The notes: generated by a model not told the origin, from the letters alone. DNA of 64,000 nt from Tipula vernalis (GCA_958295665.1 OY282559.1:246446764-246510763), one strand, 5' to 3'. Shown: positions 29,500 through 42,533, counted from the stretch's first letter. Numbers and translations: made by a program.

Positions 29500-30900
29500 A
29501 TAGAACAAAAATTAAATTAAATTTATTTCGACAATTTGGAAGCGATGCACAATCGGTTACTCACTTATCTTGTCTAAACTGTTTTGTATCTATTATTGTA
29601 TCTGTTAAAATAGCTTGTTAAGTGTCATAAAAAAGTCAACTGAGTGGTACATTGAGACATAAATCAACTATGCGCTGCTCGTCCGTACTCAACTCCAGTG
29701 GAATATATTCCCCACCTCCCGTTAAATTTTGCTCCGCTCTATGATTATTTAATTTTTTTTTTTATTTTTTTTAAATATTGCCAAACCTAAAATAGGAATA
29801 AATATTTAGCGTAAGCTTTATCATAATTAATGCATTTATTAAAATAATTACCCTTTAATTGTTCCACACTTCGAGGGATTAGAGAGGACAAATTCAATGT
29901 CGTGGTTATTTCAACCCACAACTCACCTCTTCGCTGGTTGCCGGATGCTGCACCAAACCCAAAAAGGGTTTCAAAATTAATTTCAATGAAATCAATTAAA
30001 ATTGTTTTTTGCTGCTGAGTAACACGATTCTGTAAAAATATAGTGTTACAATTTTTTATAAGTATGTATCTTTATTAAAATAAAATTATAATTTACGAGA
30101 CAATTATATCAAAAAACACCAACACTTCGATATTCGGCCTAGTTAGACTACGAAATTCTGTAAGGCGAATAAGTTATTTTAACTTTAATTAAAAATATTT
30201 TGCCGTCCTTATATCGAAATATTTGGGCCCGTAAATCGAGAGCGTACTTGTATTCGCTTTAGATATAAGTATATCCAGTGCATAATAGATCTCACAAAAA
30301 CTTAAAAACTATTTCGCGGCTATTTTAAATATTATCGAACCATTTTAGTATATTTTTATTTTTTTTTTATGTTTGACATTTTGTAAATTAAAAATCATTT
30401 TTTTTTTTCTAATTCACAAAATATGTTAGTTTAAATTAGATTTTATTCAACATTTTAGAAAAAAATTAGATTACACTTTAAAAATACAATCATGTTAGGT
30501 ACACGAATTATTTTCAAACACAAATGGCTACATAACTATAATATTACATACAAAATCTTTAAATGTAAAGATAATTACACTAATACCCAATCTACTTACC
30601 ATTTTACTTAATACAATTAGATTTGGTTACGTAAATATAATTAAATAATTTATTTATTGTATTAGGTATTTTATTTGTTATTTTTTTTTCAAAATGAATT
30701 TATTTTGACATGATAAATGTCAATTCTCAATCGCAATAGCATGGGAAATAGGTCTCACTAGAAGGTAAGCTGCAAAAATTTAAACCGATTCAACCGGTTC
30801 AATTATTTTTGATGCTTATTGTTAAAAATACCACACAAACACAAAGAAAATAAAAGACAACACACAGAAACAATATTTTATACTATATATGGTGAACGTA
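29500..30900. other. No supported gene
   Basis: AT-rich sequence with short frames only. Confidence 0.4.
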
Positions 30901-30904
30901 TACT

Positions 30905-31165
30905 AAGCTCTCCGAGACAAAAGTCAAATATGCGCAACGAAATCGAAGTACAGATAGATTTCGAATAGGAGAAAATATTTTGGGTCATCGGCATATATAA
31001 GACAAAAGGAAAATTTAATACAATACTTTTCGTGATATCATTTAAAAAATAATACGAAAATAAGGCAAACCGAGAGGCGACCCCTGAGGTATCCCAGAAT
31101 TTATATAAATTGGATCAGATAAACTATTATTAATTATTACACTCTGCACCCACCCAGTAAGGTAA
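30905..31165 (-). pseudogene. Jockey-type LINE reverse transcriptase fragment
   Basis: Minus strand: WVQSVIINNSLSDPIYINSG and IPQGSPLG (the motif before the catalytic loop), then in shifted frames NDITKSIVLNFPFVLYADD with the catalytic YADD near 30985-30998. It joins the BEL remnant without a gap at about 31165, in the same orientation, so one fused frame crosses the border. Confidence 0.75.
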
Positions 31166-34100
31166 GCAAATTTAATTTTTGCAGTTTGATGGATTGAGTT
31201 AAACGCCACTGTTCCAACTATTTTTCTGTAAGAAGACAAACGCTCGATTAACCCCATAGAAAATGATAAATCTCGACTTTCTGCTAGGAGAGACACACAG
31301 AATTTTGCATGCTTTTCTTCTTCAGTGCCGTAATTAGGCATCTATTCTGGCCAATTCATCGACGTATCACGCAACCAGGTAGGAGAATTCCTCGTGAAGC
31401 ACAGTCAGCCGCGTTATCTTTTCTAGGCAAATGACACCAGTTATCTCACTTAATAATTTCTAGGATTTGAGATGTCCTATTTGCGATGAATGTTTGCCAT
31501 CTAATGGGAAAGTCTGAGAGCCAATCTAAAACGATGGTTGAATCAGTCCAGCAAATTGTCCTTGATACGGGTATTTCTAGTATTTCCGTGACATATTTTG
31601 TTAGGTTTACTAGAAGGTGAGCAGCATAAAGTTCTAATTTTGCAGCTAGTAAGCTGCAATGATATTTGTCAGGATTGATTGTGTGCCACATATAAACTAC
31701 CACAGCGTACGTCCTCTCGCTTGCATCGCAGAACCCATGTCGTTCAATATCTTGACCAGGTGTATGTAACCATCTTGGTATTCGGACTTCCACCAATTGC
31801 GGGAGCTACTCTCTGATTATCATCCATTTTTGTTTGACTTCTTGTGGTAGTTCATAATCCTAATCTATCAAAATCAGCCAAAGTATCTGAAATAATATTT
31901 TTATTTTAATTATTACCGGAGGCAGCCATCTTTGAGAGTAATGTTCTCTTAGTAAAAACTGGTTGACTCATGCTGACACGATAGGAAAACACAGTCCCAA
32001 AATCTTCACCATTGTCTCATCTTGAATAAAATCTTTAATAGACTCAGCTCTATCTGCTAGTGGTGTTGTACGTAAAAATTCATTATATATTTTAGAAACC
32101 CACTTCCTAAATGTCATTCCAGCTTCAGACATAACAAAGACTAAATTTCTTTTTAGTTCTACGGCTTTTTCGACGGCGTCTGCGCCGGTCATTAAATTCA
32201 TCCACATAAGTGTGTAAAATTCGATTTACAATAAAAATTAAACACGCCACTTTTTAATTTATAATTTAATAAACAAAATTTTAATTTATTATAATTTATT
32301 TTATTATTAATTCTTTATTAGAATTTATGTAAAATGTTAATATAAATTATTTTAATTTTGCACAAAAAAATTTGTTTTATTTTGTATGTTCCACTCAACA
32401 GAATTTCCGAGACAAGACTATTTTTCGTCACGCAGTTGGTATGTTTGCACCAGTCAATAGGTATATTGTTTTGTGCGGACGAATTAGTCGATGTGGCAAG
32501 TGAGCAAATGCATGTGAGCCAAATGAGTGTGCCGCCACATCTCGGTGAATATCTGCTAGTTCGTTCATTACTTGTGTAGCTAAATAAGGCACCGCTACAG
32601 TACCATACGTCAATGTTGTCGGCTTAAAATATTTCATTGGCTCATTACGACTCGGTCTCCAAACTATAGCTTTAAACTTTCTGTCTTCCTCTCTAAGCAG
32701 AATCTGCCGACACGTCTTTTTTACATCGGCACTTATAGCTATTTTATGTAGACGGAACCGTAGTAGAATTGCGAACAGAGTTGATTGCACTGTAGGCCCG
32801 ATCATGAGTAGTTCGTTCAAAGCCAAACCCGTTGAGGTTTTTGCGGAAGCGTCAAAGACTACACGGAATTTCGATGGTTTCAATATCCCATGATGTGGTA
32901 AGTAGTTAAAGATATGCACCTTATCGCCTTGAATTTTCACCATATGTCCTAATTCTCGATACTCGTGCAACAATTGTTGGTATAATTGTCTAAGAATTTC
33001 GTTTTTTTTCAAACTTCTTTTCCATTACTTTCTGTCGAAATAAAGCTAAACTTAATGAATTCCTAAAGTCTCCCACATTCTTCTTAAAAGGTAAGTTTAC
33101 CACGAATCGCCCATTCGTAGTTCGTTGTGTTGTTTCTACGAATAACCTCTCATATTCCTCTTCTTCAACCGTCCATCTTTTTACATTTGGAACTGGTTCT
33201 ATTTCCCAAAATAGTTTTAACATGTTATCGATTCTGTTTTGTTCATTACCAGTGTGCGCTATGTTACTCGAAGTCGTGTTTAATTAAGTCACATCTATTT
33301 CTCCACCGAGGACCCAACCAAACATCGTTTCAATGGCGACTATTTTATTCCGGTATTTAATTCTTCCATCAAGTAACGTGTTAAACACATGCTGTACATC
33401 CAGAATAATATCAATATCTTGAGATTTATTTAAATCAGGATCGGCCACTTTTACTAATGTTCTTGGGAGAATACAGCTTGATGATATATTTGTATGAGCG
33501 CCCATGGTGTTTGATTTCTCTGCCGCTGATGCTGATGTACTAATAGGCTCCTTGGGCTTTTCTCGATGGAGAAGCGTGGGATGTTTCTTCCCACAAATTT
33601 GGCATATCGATTTTAATAAGCATCTGAACACCGGATGGTTGGCTCGTAGAAAGTTAAAACAACAGTTGTCGGACTTAATGTCGAAGAATTACTGAAACTT
33701 CTTACACTCCAACAAAGTGTGCTCGATCTTACAAATTGGGCAACACCTTTGATGTTCTTTATAAGCGTTTATTAGTTGCTGGTCTTAGCGACTCTAAGGC
33801 ATCCAAACGGCTTAACAAAAATTTGCAAAACCCTTCTAGAGTGCGTAGATCTTCTTCACAAGATAATTGTGCTCTTAATGCACGAGATTCAACGCCAACT
33901 TTTCTTATAATAAATAAATTAGCCAAACATCTCTTGATTCAGCATCTCGTCCTAGAGCTTTCAATCCTCTAACTACTTCATTGGATATGTCTAGTAACTT
34001 CCTAATCACTATAGAGTTTGGCTGATGAATTACCGGCTGACCTATAAAGCTTCCGATAAATGCCTTAATAGTGTGTTTTTTCGAAACGCCTCGAAATAGT

Positions 34101-34565
34101 TTGATTCGGTAATGCAAATATGTCGTAATAAATTATACGCATCGCCCTTCAAAAATCCCTTTAAGTACTGGAACTTCTGTGCCGATGACAAATTGTTATG
34201 TTCGTGAATGGTTTTTACGTATAAATCATAAAATGATTGCCATTCCATATATTGGCCAGAAAATGGTTCGATATTTTACTTTGGCAATCTTCGACTAGAT
34301 GTATCATGGTGCCATTGCCTGCTTATAAAGTTTCATCCGGATTTTGTCCATTATACTCCGTATAATGATCCGGATACAAACCAATGATCCGGATACAAAC
34401 CAAAAATTGAATTTTCAACATCTTCGAACTGTTTTTGTAACACCTTCGCATGTCCAAGTTTAGACTGGAACCCATCGATGTCCTTTTTATCGACTGCACC
34501 CATCACATAATTATGTAGTTTAGTCATTTGACCCTTGATTGAGAGACGTGTGCTCTTCAACAATT
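31165..34565 (-). pseudogene. Decayed BEL/Pao retrotransposon (gag, protease, RT, RNase H, start of integrase)
   Basis: Minus strand, in order of decreasing coordinates: Gag N-terminus (34563-34351, LSIKGQMTKLHNYV) and capsid part (34248-33905, QYLKGFLKGDAYNLL); zinc knuckle CQICGKKHPTLLH (about 33600) and protease-like region with GWVLGG (to 33284); RT with KFRVVFDASAKTSTGLALNE (about 32860) and AISADVKKTCRQILL (32720); thumb (32207-31968); RNase H with HGFCDASERTYAVVVY (about 31735) and WTDSTIVLDWL; linker WCHLPRKDNAADCASRG (about 31440-31390, other frame); and integrase start ERLSSYRKIVG (about 31250). Several frameshifts and gaps. The rest of integrase is missing where the LINE fragment begins. 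No LTR was identified on either side. Confidence 0.85.
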
Positions 34566-37500
34566 TCTGCTTATTCCCTTATTTATAAATTCACCATGCA
34601 CTACACGGTTAATTTAGTTTATGAAATTATGATAGTTCACCTTAGTTTACACGACTTAACAATATTTAGATAATGTGTTAACGCAACCACAGAGTTGTGT
34701 TGCTCAATTAATGTAGGTAATGTTTTTTTTTAATTTTTAACAAAATGAACGTTCAAAAATATTTTCCAAGATATAAAGTTTATTATTTATTCAAATGTCT
34801 TTTATTAATGTGGATTAAACTAATCCTTAAAAATTCTACTTATCTAAATTTTTACAGGAAATCCACCATGTGTTCTACTCGGCAACAAAATGTCCGCTTC
34901 AATGTAATCTCTTCGATTCCAATTAGATCAGGTCAAAAATTTTTGCATGTCCCTGTCTCGGCGCCATGTAATTTTGCACTCCTAAAATCAAAGAAATCAT
35001 ATTTAATTGAATTATAATTGTTGATTTTACAACAAAAACTCTGATATGTTTAAATTGACTTCCATTGATTTATGGTTGACATCATTGATAATGTATGGAA
35101 TTGGAGCTACCTTATTAGCTGAATATGCAAAAAATAAAATCCGAAATGTGTCATTATAGTTTGGAAAATTATTACTCTGAACAAGACCATACGACAAAAT
35201 AGAAACTATACAGATGTGCGGAATGACGCAGTTTACTTCTTATTAATTCTTGGAGCTGTGTTTGGTACATCAGAAAATAAGTAGAAAAACTACAGAATAA
35301 CTTTGCTACCATTATATGTCTAAATAGAGATAACACTTATAATTACTAAAGTAACAAACTAATATTAAGATTTAATAAATTAATTAAACTCGCAGATACC
35401 ATAAAAAGAAGCATAAACCTCAAAAAATCCACTTCAAATTTTCTATAAAACATTCATTATGTTTTGCGTGCGAAAAATCAACATTTTTTTTTTAGATTCG
35501 AGAGGCTTTCATCTAAAAAACGACGCTTAAGTAGATATTCTCAGATTATCGTTTATATTTGTTGAAATATATACATTTAATTTTATGTTCTAATTTTAAC
35601 AAAAATCATCGAAATTTTCGTTATACATACTTTGTATACGAGTATTATGAAATTTATAAATCCAGATATATGATATTAAATTGTAACGTAAATAATAAAT
35701 TTTGACAGATCTAGATAACAGAATAAATTCAATAAAATTCGCGTAAAATAAAAAAAAATATAAAAAACAGAACTCCGCCTATTTTAAACCAATGCGGCTA
35801 TCTTACTATGTAGTATATGTATGTATGTATGTATAAAACCGTGTACTTTCAGTTTATGTAACATTAAACTATAAATAAACTTTACAGTACATAAATACTC
35901 GTAAATGTATGTACATATAAATATATTTATTACAATACAAATTACATATAAATTATAAATTAAATTATGATTTCTGTTAAATTTTTATTTTTTATTTTTA
36001 ACATTTAATAAGAAATATTACTTTTCTCTCTTACAGATTTAGCAGCGCACTGCACCACAACAACAATATTGATGTCGGTGGTAACTATATGTATAAAATG
36101 TGAAAGCCGCGCTCGCTCGTTTTGTACACACATTCATATACGGCGATTATTATTGACACTTGATTAATTGGATGCGAGAGAGTAGGCAATGGCGGTGAAT
36201 ATATTAAAAAATACAATATGTGCGATTTATTTGGTGTTAATTTATGGATATTTAAAATGGTCGAATAATTATTATTTGCGATTATTGAGGTCAGCTGGGT
36301 ATTTTGATGTTTTTTTTTTTTTTTTTTGTAAGGTTTAATCGTTTTTTAGTTATTGTTGATTGGTTTGGTTATTTCGATAATGATCGGCCATGAATTTTAA
36401 ATGGTGGTTTATGACAGAATCAATTTTTTATGGTATTGCCTTTTTTAAAGTTTTATTTTATTTAATGTTGTACCTATACTATATATTCAGGATTTATTTT
36501 TGATAATAATTTGTGGTTTGAATTTGTAACAATTAATACTATATTCAAACAGTTTGACCCAAATGTAAACATATTCTAACAACATTTGATATTAACTTGA
36601 ATATTTTGAAATTAACTTTTCCGATAATTCAGCCTGGGCTAACTAGCCTGGGCTCAACTAATGTTGGAATATTTTTCTTTAGTATTTACTTAAAAATTTT
36701 ATTTGTAAAAACAGTGCCTCCAACGTTTGTAAACGTTTCTTCACTTGATTATTTTTAAACGTTTTTCAGTATTTTTGTTATACGTTTTAAAAAAACTAAA
36801 AAATTACGCTTCTTTAAAACGACCGTAAAACTAAACCTTTACGTTCTAAAATTGAGCTGTTTTCAGTAAATTTGGAACGTTTTTGTTTCATTTTATTGTT
36901 CTTTTCTTTTGATTTATTTTTTACCGTCCTACTTTACGCCTGGAGTAGCCAAATCGAGGATGGGCGGCTACAGATCCGTCTTTGAAAAACCACTTGCACA
37001 TTGCATTGCTTCATGCCAACCTGTAGTGCTAACATGAAAAGTAGGTCGGCCCATGGATTCTGCACTCTCAACAGGGGGTCATAGATGTGTTCATCTTCAT
37101 CACCGATCGTGATGAAAAAAAAATGTTTTTAAAAATCTTTAAAAAAACTCATTTGAAGCCATAATTTTTGAAGTAGAAAACTATTCTAAAACTTATTTAA
37201 AGGTTTTTGGAACGTATAAAAAAAACTATTCAGAAACCATTCTGCAAGAAGGTTTTATAAATCAACTTGTCCTTTAAAACGTGTCAGTAATTTTTCAAAA
37301 TTCGTCCGGAGTAGTCGCATATAAATAAAGAAATTAGGACTTCATATTGTACATATAAATAACCAGAAATAAATCAATAATTGTCGTGATTGTGTGAATA
37401 TAAAATACGTACCTATTAGCAAATAAATAATTTATATTTGTTTCTAAAATGTAACGGGCTTTTCCGAAAATTAGTTTTGTGGATATTAACTGAGAAAGAA

Positions 37501-37841
37501 ACTTGATTTGAGAAAGAAAATTTTTTGAAACGTGTTTTTTTATTAGAATTAGTTTTTCGTGATTGTGCGGAATTAGTTCAAATGTTAGTTATGTATTTGA
37601 ATTTGTGGATTCGTATATGAGCGAGTATTTCGCTTCTAAGAATTTTTATTGTAACGGTATATCTGAGGTGATTTTTTTTTTTTTAAATTAACGCTTCATT
37701 GTAAGTTTGGTGTAACGTATTCGTAATTAAAAAATAGTAATTTAACAATAAAATCAATTGAGAAAAAAACTTGATCCAGTTGAGGAAGAAAATTCTTAGA
37801 ATCGTTTTACTCTTTTGTCCAGTTAATTTCATGATTGTGAG
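34566..37841. other. 3.3-kb AT-rich stretch without a supported gene
   Basis: Short frames only. Two similar segments (about 37485-37580 and 37757-37840: GAGAAAGAAACTTGAT.. / GAGAAAAAAACTTGAT..) suggest an old local duplication. AACGTTT-rich words cluster at 36720-36910. Confidence 0.4.
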
Positions 37842-39115
37842 TAGGGAATTCAAAATTACCGAGGTTTATCGATAATTCCCGGTAAATTTCGTAATTGGGA
37901 ATATATTAACAAAACTCCATTATAATTTTTCAAATTCAGAAGATTATATTACAGTATTACTTATGTATATAATTATTTTAAAAAACAATTCATAAAAATA
38001 AACAAATTTAATTTAAGGAACTTTAACATTACGTTACGTAACGTATGGTACTTATCAGTCTTTTTTGTACTAACAGATACAATAAAAGGAACTAAAAGCA
38101 ACCTAAAAATTAATTTCATATGTAGTTATTGACAAAACATTTTTAAGGCTTAAAAATATCACTTTCTGTTCAATAAAATAGGCCCGCAAAAACACAAATG
38201 GTCGATACTATTGTCATTAAGGCGGGACCGTATTTTAGTGCATATCTGACCCGCAGCTGAAAACGCTCTTCCAGATTCAACAGATGTTGGTTTTATTGTG
38301 AAAAGATACTGGTATGCTCGCTAAGACTGACACTTGCCTTTTCAACAAATTAATATTATGTTGAGTTTTGAGATGCGAATGCAAACCGCTGGATGATCCT
38401 CCTTTAGTTTGCAACACCTTATTACACTCAATACATTTAGCGCTATCTTTTCCAGTTCCATGTCGAATATAATAGCGCCATATATTGCTTTGTTTGTTTT
38501 TATAAATTTTCTCTCGTTCCATAGCTAATATTTTAAAACGGATGAAATAATTTTTCAAACAACATTTAATTATCAGTGTTCAAAAATTGAATAGATCAAT
38601 AGTATAGAAAAACTTACCAATGTTTGACATCTACTAGATACTAGCTACTTCTTAGTTTTACAAGTATAAAATTAATCATTAAAATGTAGAATATATTTTT
38701 CGTTATATTTTAATACTTGTTCACTGTGCAATTTCCTTTGCTGTACTAAAAAAATATAACGTTAATTCGCTTTGTTTTAATTTGAAGAGTAGAGAGAGAG
38801 AAACTATAGAGACTTCGAAATTAACGTTATTACTCATTATGAGGATAAAACGAACGACAGAGACACAATTGTATTGTATTTGGATACTCTTACAGAAAAC
38901 TCTAAAATACATTGAATACTGAGAAAAACAGCTTGATTTTTTTTGCGATACACCCAATATTCGAATGTTAGCAAAACTCAATTCCTACAAAATATTTATC
39001 TGAAAAAATAATTACCGAAATTATTGCGGTAAAAATTTTCGATAATTACCGATAAATTATAAATAAAAATTAGACGGTAAAACCGGTTTATCGAAAACCG
39101 GGATTGGATTCCCTA
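37842..39115. mobile_element. Internally deleted hAT element with 8-bp target duplication
   Basis: Ends are TAGGGAATTCAAA (left) and the inverted copy of TAGGGAATCCAATCCCGG (right). Inside, both arms hold diverged GGTTTATCGATAA / GGTTTTCGATAAACCGG words. The flanks ATTGTGAG (37834-37841) and ATTATGAG (39116-39123) form an 8-bp duplication with one mismatch, as expected for hAT. The 1.27-kb interior encodes only the two ends of a transposase. Confidence 0.85.
38171..38522 (-). pseudogene. hAT transposase remnant: BED zinc finger fused to dimerisation tail
   Basis: Minus strand from ATG (38522-38520). A BED finger: WRYYIRHG, then CIECNKVL (CxxC) and GLHSHLKTQH (HxxxxH). About 30 codons later, in the next frame, comes the C-terminal hATC block PTSVESGRAFSAAGQICTKI, followed by RSRLNDNSID (38290-38200) and a stop near 38171. 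A full hAT transposase has some 400-500 residues between these parts, including the catalytic core. Here they are gone, so the element cannot move by itself. Confidence 0.85.
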
Positions 39116-39123
39116 ATTATGAG

Positions 39124-40083
39124 TAAACTCGTATATGCGTTGTTTATGCGTGGAATATAGAATTGTTTATGTAGGAGTGTGCTTGTGTGTATCGCTGTCT
39201 CTTAAAGTAAGTGCATGACCATTGCCTTCTAATATAAAGGCCTCGTATGTAAAAGTACGGCATTTTTAAGGCGGATGAATTAAAAAATTTCTATTCGTTT
39301 ATTCGTTTTGAGAATATAAAGGAATACCACGCGGTTTCTATTCTCAGAAGTTTTTTTTTTTTAAACTAATGGATTTTCTGTGTAAACGGTAGAATCGTTT
39401 TCAATAATCGAAGATCGTTTCTAAACATTTTCTTTGCAATTTGAAACTTTTTTCTATAAGTGTAAAACATACCTACATTTGTAGTTTTTCTTATTAATAT
39501 TAATTTCATAATAAACTAAACTGAGGAGGAAATTTCTGAAGAAGAGTGAAGAGTTTTGAACCTACGTGTTTTCACGTGTTTAGTCACAAGTGGGTATGGG
39601 TTATGAAAATTTATGAATTCCAGTTTCGATTCAAAGATCATCTTCAAGTTATCGGATGCAACTCAAAAGTTAATTCATAAAAATTCATGTCATGTGTGCT
39701 TCAATAAATTAATATTGAAACTGTAGACCTTGAAAAGGATCAATTTGTGAACACTAGCACTATTCTTCAGAATTTTTCTTCTCAGTTTCGTTTATTATAA
39801 AATTAGCATGAGGAAACTACTGGAAATATGTGTATTGAGGATGGGTTTGTTCTTGTGTGTTTGAGAATGTATGGATATTTTTTTTTTATTCTTTAAATAA
39901 CTAATATTAAGCCTCTGTTCGATTATTATACTATGCCTATAATTTGCCATCTTCTTTAAACAAATCAATATATTTAATTAGCAAACAAATTTATTATAAA
40001 TTTCGGTCACAATGTCTTCAAGTCGGAACGTGAACTGTAGTATTTACCTACTGCAAATTTGTATCTAAAACAATAAAGAAAGA
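39124..40083. other. No supported gene
   Basis: AT-rich. No recognisable frame or repeat apart from short direct similarities to the 37.5-kb segments. Confidence 0.4.
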
Positions 40084-40360
40084 ATGTACTGCGTTGTTGA
40101 AACAATAGAGGTCGATGAACGGAATTGCACTGCAGTTCCACGCAGTTGGGTGGCCAATTATACACTCCACTATCCTTCTCAAAGTAACGACGTAAATAGC
40201 GCCAGGAAGAAGTGCGTTCTTCCAAAGGGAGATTGAATGCAGATGCCATGCACAGTTTTGATAATATTGGTAAGTTACGTTCCTGCTACAGAAATATATT
40301 ATACTTATTCGATTTTAAAACTTTTTAAATAATTTCACCTAATTTTTGAAACAACTCTTA

Positions 40361-40546
40361 AGGTGCGTATATGCTCCAATTCTGGTGAAAAAATGTACAC
40401 CACGAAGTTAGCAAAATAGTAAAATTTTTAGTTAAAATTGGTTACCCTGGTGAACTTTTTGTTCTAGTTGGAAATAATTCAACTCATACAGCTAACTTCG
40501 TGGTGAACATTTTTTTTTACCAGAAATGTATAGCATGTACGCAGCT
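40361..40546. mobile_element. 186-bp palindromic MITE with TTA duplication (Harbinger type)
   Basis: Ends AGGTGCGTATATGCT and, inverted, AGCTGCGTACATGCT. Longer internal arms CACCACGAAGTTAGC / GCTAACTTCGTGGTG. TTA flanks both sides (40358-40360, 40547-40549), as expected for PIF/Harbinger. It ends at the inferred start of exon 2 of the DUF4806-type gene. Confidence 0.7.
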
Positions 40547-41204
40547 TTAAAGAGGCCCTTGAAAAAGAAAGAGAAACCAGCATTGTTTCCTGTAGCGAAA
40601 GTGAGCCCAGTGCACTTCAGTCAATAGGTTGCGAATCTGTAACTTTTACAGAAGTCTTTTTGCAAAATATTAATAATTGCAAAGAAATAGAGCATAACCC
40701 TCCATTTTCATCACTCGACTCGTTATCATCAGTATGTACATCATCAAGTACACCTATACCCTCCTGTTCTGGTCTCCACAGCACCACAATTTCTTCAACC
40801 CAGTTCTAATTGTAATAATAAACACTTATTTTACTTTTCATCTCAAACAAAATGTAATCTGCAAATTGTACTAATTTTTGGTTTTACCGTTTCAGACAGT
40901 TATGGTCACCAACAATTCGAAGCCATACTGTTATAAAGATTCGACAACGCGATGTGTCTGTTTAAAACACAAACCGACCATATACTAAAAAATCAAGCAA
41001 CAATGCAGGCGTCGTTGGATTTGTTATGTCAAAAAATACCTGCCCCAAAAGAGAATCGTTCTTCATCGGAAAAGCCGGATTTTGATTTTCCAATTTTAAC
41101 AGTCGATTGCTATGAGAACGAGATCAAAACTAATTCTGATTTTAGACGACGAATGGTAACTAGTAAGTAGTATGAGGTTATCTTCTGTTATTTTTAGTGC
41201 TTCC

Positions 41205-41930
41205 GTGTAATAAAGTCAACGGAAATAAAGGCAATTGACCCTATTTCCATTCGTTTGTGGAAATATAGTTAACTACCTTTATTTGTTTTGGAAATTGGAA
41301 ATAAATTCAACCAATATATGGAAATAAAGTCACTGACATTATTTGTAATTTATAGTAAATCGTATACAGTATGATTTAAAAATTTAAAATTGGTGCCGTT
41401 TAATAAAGTAATTGGAAGTAACATCCCTTGTTATGAATATAAAGGCAATTGGTTTTATTTCTTTTTCAAAAACCAATTGTCTTTATTTCCAATTTAAAGT
41501 GAATTGTTCAGTATTTAAGTTCCAAATTAATTTGTGCATAGTCTGCACCGCCTTTTAAAAGAAGATAAGAAGTTCTGGAAATGTTTTCAATAGCTACTTC
41601 AACTAATAATTCACACAAATTAAAGAATTTTCATTCCTGTTACCACTTGTTCCGATAGTCTACAAATGTTAGAAACAACAAGTTTTTAAAACACAACAAA
41701 GACGCTGTTTGCATTCAGTGGAAGCAATTTCGCTTTAAATTGGAAACAAAGCCATAATTGTGTTTATTTCTATTAACTTTATTAACTGGAATCAGTTTTT
41801 TTTATAAAATTGATTATTTTTTTAAAATCGAAAATCTAAATAGAAATGGAAATAAAATTAGTGGATTTTATTTCCATTTGAAAAACAAAGAAAGCCATTG
41901 ACTTTATTTCCGTTGACTTTTTTCTCATGT
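41205..41930. repeat. Inverted-repeat element in the third intron of the DUF4806-type gene
   Basis: AAAGTCAACGGAAATAAAGG (41212-) recurs inverted near 41897-41922. Many GGAAATAAAGTCA-like words fill the interior on both strands. No coding. Probably an old MITE or foldback element. Confidence 0.55.
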
Positions 41931-42435
41931 ACCATTTTTATTATCTGCCAATTTGTTAGAGTCACATTGAAGCTCTTCATAATATTATTTTAAATTTTAT
42001 TGTGTGAGTTTGCCTTTTGTTTCGTTTTTTAGTTATATCCGCTATATAGTGACTATCCATTTACTGTTTGCACACTTATTTGCGACCCAGGATTACCATA
42101 ATGCAAATTTGTTCGGATAATGGGATTTTGACTCCAACATTTGTTAGTTGATTGACTAATTTTCAACGAGTTTTCCACGACAATATTCTCAGGTTGAATA
42201 AAGTTTTGCAAATGAAATATAAAATAGAGGTATTCTCTTCTATTCGGTTCTTTAAAATATTTGTTTCATATTATATTATAGTTTTATTTAATTTATTTTC
42301 AGATTACCTATTGGAGCACCTTTGGTGAACCTCACGCTTCGGGATGTATCAGAAATATTATAAAAATATTCATTAATGACGAAATTTTAAGCCAATTTTC
42401 TTGGACTGGTACCGATAGTAATAGTAAGAAGCCGT

Positions 42436-42533
42436 TTATCCCATACAATGAAACACTTAACGTCCTAACGTTCTACTTTGCCATTTATCCCATACAATGA
42501 AACACTTAATGTCCTACTAGCCGCACATCGTAA
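42436..42533 (+). repeat. 49-bp tandem duplication inside the DUF4806 exon
   Basis: TTATCCCATACAATGAAACA occurs at 42436 and again at 42485. The second copy introduces a stop in the exon frame. Confidence 0.8.

Larger units (their letters stand above)
40084..42530 (+). pseudogene. DUF4806-type protein gene, four exons, disabled
   Basis: Exon 1 (40084-40269) reads MYCVVETIEVDERNC, then VPRSWVANYTLHYP, and ends at a GTAAGT donor. This 'VVE...VP..WV...YWP' start is typical of insect proteins that end in DUF4806. Exon 2 (about 40549-40808) is Ser-rich (SSLDSLSSVCTSSSTPIPS). Exon 3 (40896-41162) follows a TTTCAG acceptor, with TDHILKNQATMQASLDLL and a GTAAGT donor. Exon 4 (from 42303) follows TTTATTTTCAG and carries the DUF4806 core CIRNIIKIFINDEILSQFSWTG. 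Lesions: TGA in place of an expected Trp codon at 40234-40236, a stop in exon 3 before residue MCLF (near 40935), and a 49-bp tandem duplication with a stop in exon 4. The function of DUF4806 is unknown. A LINE lies directly downstream. Confidence 0.65.

Noticed and set aside
35047..35157. Hydrophobic peptide MFKLTSIDLWLTSLIMYG..LLAEYA resembling a membrane segment of Cys-loop ion channels
   Set aside because: Only about 37 codons, no neighbouring segment or splice signal that fits. Could be chance.
36950..37105. Minus-strand peptide around GDEDEHIYDPLLRVQNPWAD
   Set aside because: Open for about 50 codons but not bounded by convincing start or splice sites and not assignable.
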